Positions 58,509 through 64,000 of a stretch of 64,000 nucleotides of DNA are shown here, in pieces. This DNA comes from Calocera cornea HHB12733 (Eukaryota; Basidiomycota; Dacrymycetes; Dacrymycetales; Dacrymycetaceae), in contig KV424016.1 in assembly GCA_001632435.1 (NCBI GenBank), forward strand, positions 55,577-119,576, read 5' to 3'. Each line of letters begins with the position of its first letter. Positions within the stretch are counted from its first letter, which is position 1. The translations under genes and the position numbers were made by a program. The notes under the pieces were generated by a model. It was given only the letters and a program-made list of their open reading frames with translations, had not been told where the DNA came from and did not search any database.

Positions 58509-60289
58509 ATGGCACCTCCCACGAGTGATCGCCCTGCCTCTCCCGACCCCGCGGCCGAACCTGGTCAGGGTCGCCGCGCCCTCCCCGTCCTCACCACTCC
58601 CCGGCGCGCTGCGCCCCTCGGCATGCATAGTAGGGTCGTCACCACTCCCGCTCAGCCTCGCAAGGCGTCCGGGCCTCATACTCCTGTCCTCCCCGACCCG
58701 AACTCAGGCTTCGGTCGTTCTCTCGGTAAGTAGCCTTCCTTGGTATCTAGATCTAGAGCTAGAGCTGACTCGTACATAGCGAATACTGCCACCGTGGACC
58801 GGCGTGGCGTGCTCGCCCAGCCCCAGACGCCCGCGGGGCAGTCGGGTGGGATGAGGCCGGCTGCGTCGACCTCCGGCCCGCCCCTGCGCACGATCTCGGC
58901 GTTCACCGCCCCGAGCTTCAGCCGCATCACGGCGGACGAGCCTAGCCTCTACGGCACAAACTCCCCGGCCAACATCGCGAAGCGTGGACCCGTGCAGGAG
59001 GGGAAGCAGACGATTGAGACGGATAGCAGGGCTCCTCGTGCGTACTCTAGATCTAGCTCTAGATCTTGATCGGCTGACCTGTTTCCTAGTCCATGAAATG
59101 ATCTTGTTCGACTGGAAGAAGCAATACGACCCGTCGAAGCAAGGCTCGGGCCCGTGGAGCTTCCCCACCTACCCCGATCTGGATGCGCCAGCACCGGCCG
59201 GTGACTGGCGCAGGGCTCGCCAGAACCTGGCCTCGGACCCCCACATGATCGAGGACTGCGCGACGGATGGGCTTGACTTCTGGCGGTGGACCACCCATCC
59301 TTGGTCGACCGTGTTGACCGCCACGCAGAAGAAGACCGGCTACTACTATGACTATCTTCCTAAGCTCGAGAACTTGGTCCGTCCTATTTTAGCTCTAGAT
59401 CTAGAGCTCGTGCTAACTCTCCATGTAGATGTGTTTTAATGATCGTCAGCAAGCCGGCGCTGTCACCCTTCATATCGAGGCCCGTTGCGATGGCGGCCCG
59501 AAGGATCTCAAGCCCGATGTCTGGTTCTGGGTATCTCGCAACGTCCGCAGTCGCCCGACCTACATGGACGTCATCGAGCGCATGGTCAAGGTCTTCCGCG
59601 AGGTCATCGTCAATGGCAAGGTCCGTGAATTCAACTATTTCCAGGAGTTCGGCAAGGACTGGGTCGCCAATCTTCCGCGCGTCACCGTCGAGGATCTTGG
59701 CGCCGAGATGGGCCTTGAGATCGACGCGGAGTGGCCCGCCGCTGCCCGCGACATCGAGGAGGAGATCGAGGAGCTGAGTCGCGACGAGTGGGCCAAGCAC
59801 ACGGCGGCCACTGGTATCACCCCTGGCTCTAGCTCTAGAGCTAGACCGCAGGACGAGGTCGTGGTCAAGCAAGAGCCCGTGGAGGAGGGGCTGCAGCCCG
59901 GGCCCAGCGACAAGAGCCGTGGCAAGGCTAGAGCTAGGAGCCCCGCTGACGTGCCGATGGAAGGAGATGAGGAGGGCCGCTCCGACCCGGGTGCCCTGGC
60001 ACGAGAGCTCGCCAGGGCCCTGCCCCCTAGCCGCAGGTACGGGCGCCCCGAGAACCCCGAGCCCTCCGAGCCCCCGCACATCTTCCGCGTGTACATGGGC
60101 GAGTACCGCAACGTCGTCCCCGAGGACCAGTTCCAGCTCGCTTACTGGGAGGTGGCCATGATCTGGTCGTACGACCACCCCTCGGACTGGGACGACAACG
60201 TCACCGGCATCCTGGGCCAGCACTGGGGCGAAGGCATGCTCCGGCTCATGTACAAGCAGCGGTGCATCGACGACGCCAACCGCTTCTAG
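58509..60289 (+). CDS. Transposon accessory protein 1, 540 residues, unknown function
   Basis: Exons 58509-58725, 58780-59037, 59090-59376 and 59429-60289 sum to 1623 nt, 540 residues. I do not recognise the family. Residues 1-155 are Pro/Ser/Arg-rich and probably disordered. Residues about 160-400 look folded: MILFDWKKQYDPS, GPWSFPTYPDLD, DGLDFWRWTTHPWSTVLTA, GYYYDYLPKLENL, VTLHIEARCDGGPKDLKPDV, VWFWVSRNVRSRPTYMDVI. A charged linker with KQEP (SUMO-site-like) follows, then a second folded part with HIFRVYMGEYRNVVPEDQFQ and YKQRCIDDANRF. All three introns hold a CTAG cluster, and the TAG stop is itself part of one. Translated clusters give SSSRARP. Confidence 0.85.
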
Positions 60290-61010
60290 CTCTAGAGCTA
60301 GCTCAAGAGCACTCGACCAAGTTCTGCATCGACCACCTCCTTCTGTCCCCGCCTTTCTCGTGTTTCCATCTCCAACTCCTCGACTCGCCGGCATCGTCGC
60401 CGCTCGCTCTCTCCTCTGTCTCGGTCTCGGTCTCCAAAAAGCTCTCGGCCTCTGCTCTCGCCCCGGCAAACATTCCCTGGTTCTCGGTCCGGTCCCAGGA
60501 CGGTGGGTGGACGGATGGGCAAGAAGTTCCTCCTCTTTTTCTCCCTCTCTTCTCCCTCTCCGAAAAGCCCAAAAAAAGTGATCGTGTTCCTTTTTCTGTC
60601 TCTGTTTCTCCTGTAAAGCGGCTAAAGCCTCTTAATACGGCCACATAAGACAGATGCCGTGCTCGTGCCAGTCCTAGGGTTAGAACTACTCGACTGCAAT
60701 GAATCTCGTTCCCTCCCAAAATTGTGTCCTGCTTGCTGCAACTCCTTCTTGATCTAGAGCGAGAGCTAGATGCATGGCAGCGCACGTCCCAATACGGATG
60801 ATGATATTCTTCACGTGACCTAGGGACTTGGTCGAACAAAGCGAGCCATGTCATATGCCCGTCTGGCTAAGCTATGTCATGTTTACTCTGCTCACTCGCT
60901 GGCCCAATAATGGTTCTCGCCCTAGATCTAGAAATGAAGCTCGTGGGCTTGGTACATCTCTCTGTGCTACGCTCCGTCGCGCGCTCTTCGACAACATTGG
61001 ACTTGTACAA
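60290..61010. other. Spacer between the two larger accessory genes
   Basis: 721 bp with CTAG clusters at about 60287, 60752 and 60922 and a TCTCGGTC run near 60415-60435. No gene was supported. Confidence 0.45.
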
Positions 61011-63132
61011 ATGCCTCGCACGGATCCAATGAAATTGCAGTGGAAGGCACGGAGCGAGATCACGACGGCAAATAGGGCAAAGCATGCCCTCGCTCAAGCT
61101 CGTCTTCTAGAGCTGGAAGTCGTGCTGAACAACACGCTGAACGACATCGCGAGGGAGACCGGCATCTCCCGAACAGCTATTGATGGGTTCTTCAAGGGTC
61201 GCCGGGCTGGGTACAAGCGGACAAACGAGGGGGTGAGCTTGCGCAACGCGGCCATCCACCAGCTCAGCGAGGAACATCAGGAACGAGGTGCGTGGGCGGG
61301 CTCTAGCTCTAGATGCCGAGAGTCTAACCCTAGTATAGGGGAAAAGTTCTTGTTTACCGTCCCGGAGTCGAAGGATGAGATCGAGGACCGCATGCGCTGG
61401 CTGGAGGACAATCCAACCGCTCGTGTGGCGGCCGAACAGGCGATCCGAGATCTCCGCGATCTGAAGTCGAATCAGGTCCGGGACACGCATCAAGGTCGAC
61501 AGGTGGACACCGTGGCCATGCAGAAGTTGTTCGATCACGAGGTATGTGACTTGGAGCCAGATCTGGATCTAGAGCTAGAGTTGACGGGACAGTAGACGCA
61601 GGCATTCAGTCGTCGGACCAACGGGCATGCCTGTGGTTTCGTCTGCCGCGGAAGTGTCGCTGATACGGCGCAGCCGTCTTTCTTCGGTACGACCTTGTCC
61701 AAGTCGTTCTTCGAGGATGTACTGCATGTGCCGGCTGAGGAGCTCGTGTTTGCGTACGAGGCGTACTGCACAAGCGGAGGCGCCAAGGGTAAGGGAAGCT
61801 AGCTCTAGATCCAGACTACGAGCTCACGGTGCGCACAGGAGCATCTGAGAAGATTGCGAAACGAGTGATCAATCTCAAACACTCGATTCGAGCAACTCTG
61901 GACGCAGCCTTGCGTAAGCGTTTTCCCGCTTGGTCATGCCAGGGGTGTGAAAATGACGCCGTACGGTAGAACGGGCAAGCGGAGATGCCGGGGCGAAAAT
62001 GCAGTACAAAAAGTTCAGCCAAGGAGTCCAGGACAAGTACAAGGTCACCCTCCGAGGCTGGCCGTTGGACGAGCTCCAGAACCCATCCGATATCGCCAGT
62101 GTGCTGCTACTCAGCCGAGTGCATGGTGCCCTCATCAAGGGAGCATGTTACTTCGACAAGATGACGGATACCGAGCTGGCGGACCGAGCTCGTGCTCTAG
62201 AGCAAGAGCTAGAGCAAGCACGAGAAAGACGAGTGAATGCGATGGAGCTGGCCCGCGCCGAAGGGCGGCCGCTGAAGAGACGGCGCTTGCCACCGCCGTT
62301 ACCCGTAGCACAAGAGCTCGTCGCTGCAGCGAGTGTCTTGTCCTTGCCGGAGCCTCCAGACGCTACAACGACACCGAGGGCCGAGGAGGACGGTGCGGCC
62401 TCCCCGCATCCACCAGCAGTCAGCGATCGAGTGCTAGACCCAGCATCTTGCGCGCGGGATCTACCCCTTGCACTAGTGCCATGGCAAGTTGTCGGACACG
62501 AGCGCAGTTCAGTGTCCGCCGCCACACAAGATGCCAGCCCAGCAAGTGGCCTAGACGGTCAAGAGGAGGAAGTCGAGGATCTACTCCTCGACTTCACCGG
62601 GCAAACACCCAACATGGGTTTGCAGACTGTCTGGGATCCCAGTACGCAGGGCGACGAACTATTGCCGGCGATCCATGCGGCTGAGGGACAACGCGGTACA
62701 GGAGGGTCCGATCAAGCTCGAGATCTAGACCTGGACGAAGTCGGTCATATGCACGGCAACGGCAGTGAGGAGCGGGACGAGGGCGACGTATCAAGCCGTG
62801 CAGGACTGGACACTCTAGACCTAGCTCTAGACGAAGCGGCCGATTCGCAGGCGGAGACGACCGATATCCAGGGAGGCAGGTCGGGTACAGTGGCAAAGAC
62901 AGGTGTGCAGGCCAAGCATGGCAGAGCAAAGCGAACGAAGGCGAAGAAGGCCTCGAGCGGCCCCGAGCCAAAGAAGAGGACCAAGGGGAAGTCGGCGAGA
63001 TTTGACATCGATTTTGCGGAACTGGACCGTGAACGACGAGCAGGGGCAGCGCCCAGTCGTCGCAAGCTGGCAGAGGTCACGAATCGGGGGGACGGCCCAA
63101 TGCAACGTCGGAGCCAGAGAGGGGGCCGCTAG
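61011..63132 (+). CDS. Transposon accessory protein 2, 640 residues, HTH-like N terminus
   Basis: Exons 61011-61287, 61339-61541, 61596-61788, 61839-61960 and 62005-63132 sum to 1923 nt, 640 residues; the last junction is the least certain. The N-terminal part (MPRTDPMKLQWKARSEITTA; LNNTLNDIARETGISRTAID; GFFKGRRAGYKR) looks like a helix-turn-helix. A central part has VAMQKLFDHETQAFSRRTNG and the block MQYKKFSQGVQDKYKVTLRG followed by WPLDELQNPSDIAS, which resembles, from memory, a large family of Agaricomycete proteins with KMQWxNYxxxVxxxYxVxxxGWP. The C-terminal half is disordered with coiled coil (LADRARALEQELEQAR) and a basic end (KRTKAKKASS), fitting nuclear import. Three of four introns contain CTAG clusters. 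It may bind DNA; the role in transposition is unknown. Confidence 0.75.
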
Positions 63133-63272
63133 AGCAAGGGGCTAGATATAGGCAGTGTGCATAAGGACATAGGGGTGGGGGACGTAGGCGCTGATACAAT
63201 GTATGGTTTGACTATCGCAACCGCTCTGGGTCTAGATCAAGACCCAGAGTCCAGAACATGTGCCAACGACCG

Positions 63273-63721
63273 CTAACCCCAGCTATCTCCTCCAAGTTCT
63301 AGCGCGACATCGGCAAGCATCTTGAGCGGATCGGGCGGCAGGTTGTCCATAGAGTCGTTGCAATGGTCCGACGGGTCATCACCCCGAGCCTTCTTCTCCC
63401 TCCAACGCCGGACCCGTTCGAGTGCTTCTAGTTTGCGTTGGCGCGCGGTCGCACGCTTCGCAGCTTGATACTGGCGTTGGTAGTCGAGGCGATGGTCACG
63501 ATGGCTAGAGCTAGTTCAAGCGGTGGACGGGGACAGAGAGGCGAAAGTGCTCACGATTCCAAATACCGCAGCTTAGATTGCGGCACGGCAGCCTTCGCCC
63601 GTGGATGGGACGGCTTGCTGGGAGCGTGGGAGAAGGTATGGACAGAGGACAGGGCGGGGGAGCCATTGTTGGAGCTTTGGTCGGACAAGTCGGCGGTGGT
63701 GGATATATTAGAGTGCGGCAT
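63273..63721 (-). CDS. Transposon accessory protein 3, small basic protein, 132 residues
   Basis: Two exons (63721-63555 and 63504-63273, 399 nt) with a clean GTGAGC donor and a CTCTAG acceptor that belongs to a CTAG cluster. Residues 1-55 are Ser/Pro-rich. Residues about 56-95 are a long basic helix: SHRDHRLDYQRQYQAAKRAT, then ARQRKLEALERVRRWREKKA. The C terminus is acidic and hydrophobic (PLKMLADVALELGGDSWG). I do not recognise the family. The helix could bind nucleic acid. It is the only minus-strand gene in the element and points inward from the right end. Confidence 0.7.
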
Positions 63722-63944
63722 AGGAATATATAGGTTGAGCGGAGGGGGTCAAGAAGTTGATTTGGTGCAATATTCAAGAAATGAAAGCCACCGGATGCTA
63801 CCAGCGCACGTGTCGTGGCTGCATCCGAGGCTGCGAGTGCCGGAGGGGGCAAGGCAAGAGCTAGAGCTAGAGGTAGGGCGAGGGAGGAGCGAGCTGGATC
63901 GCCGCTGGAATCAGCGAACTGGTGTACGGAGCCTGATCCGCGTC
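63722..63944. promoter_or_regulatory. Right subterminal region and promoter of the small basic protein gene
   Basis: GTATATATTCC-like and AATATATCC sequence lies close to the 63721 start on the minus strand. A CTAG cluster is at about 63859-63873. No other gene was seen. Confidence 0.4.
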
Positions 63945-63972
63945 GGGGGCGGCATGCGCCCCCGACGCGGAT
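63936..63972. repeat. GC-rich hairpin at the right end, 15 bp stem and 7 nt loop
   Basis: ATCCGCGTCGGGGGC at 63936-63950 is the exact reverse complement of 63958-63972, with loop GGCATGC. The inner part of the right terminal repeat forms the right arm. At the left end only the outer arm and six C of the inner arm are kept. Confidence 0.92.
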
Positions 63973-64000
63973 TAGGGACGGGAGCTGTGAGGGTCAGGTG
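63945..64000 (-). repeat. Right terminal inverted repeat, 56 bp
   Basis: Exact reverse complement of 51801-51856. It ends with the last base of the window, so the flanking target site cannot be read. Confidence 0.97.

Noticed and set aside
59384..60469. Minus-strand open frame of 361 codons
   Set aside because: It is the shadow of the last exon of the 540-residue accessory gene, which splices in frame with upstream exons.
60303..60854. Minus-strand open frame of 183 codons between the accessory genes
   Set aside because: Low-complexity Ser/Arg/Glu-rich translation of a pyrimidine-rich stretch; no motif and no plausible splice partner.

Overview
The window looks like nuclear DNA of a basidiomycete fungus, most likely Agaricomycotina. 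Genes carry many 45-65 bp introns, the sequence is GC-rich, and the gene content fits: an intersectin/Cin1-type endocytic adaptor, a CFEM/CPL1-type secreted Cys-rich protein, a PL14 lyase and a KDZ transposon. No RNA gene, CRISPR array or prokaryotic signal was seen. Exon boundaries below were worked out by hand from GT/GC-AG sites and reading frame; where the summed exon length is a multiple of three this is stated.

Left part (1-13.6 kb): the 5' portion of an intersectin-like gene (minus, cut by the window edge) is divergent from CDC73 of the Paf1 complex. Then come a phytanoyl-CoA-dioxygenase-family gene (minus), an MFS sugar-type transporter (plus) and a polytopic membrane protein of unknown function (plus).

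Middle (13.7-45.4 kb): a 31.7 kb array of one short-chain dehydrogenase/reductase (SDR) family of the Nor-1/sniffer-like type. I count 19 gene-sized units: 11 with an open frame and all motifs, one whose ATG is ACG, and 7 pseudogenes. Two small relics add to these. Some units form inverted, nearly identical pairs, some have lost introns, and single-step lesions are visible. A second PhyH gene and a secreted Cys-rich protein gene are embedded in the array. Two dioxygenases, many reductases, a transporter, a membrane protein and a glycosyltransferase at the right border could form a metabolic locus, but no polyketide synthase, terpene synthase or other backbone enzyme is visible, so that is inference.

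Right part (46-64 kb): a sterol-glucosyltransferase-like gene and a PL14 alginate-lyase-like gene are followed by a 12.2 kb KDZ-type DNA transposon (51801-64000) with perfect 56 bp terminal inverted repeats. It carries an intact 1028-residue transposase spliced from 11 exons, two larger accessory genes (540 and 640 residues), a small basic protein gene (132 residues), and a frameshifted, rearranged fragment of a host actin gene. The most striking feature is a family of short clusters built from CTAG at 6 bp spacing (type CTAGATCTAGAGCTAG). They are spread over the element every few hundred bases, stop at its ends, and occur in 16 of the 18 introns I can model in it, usually between donor and branch point or supplying the TAG acceptor.
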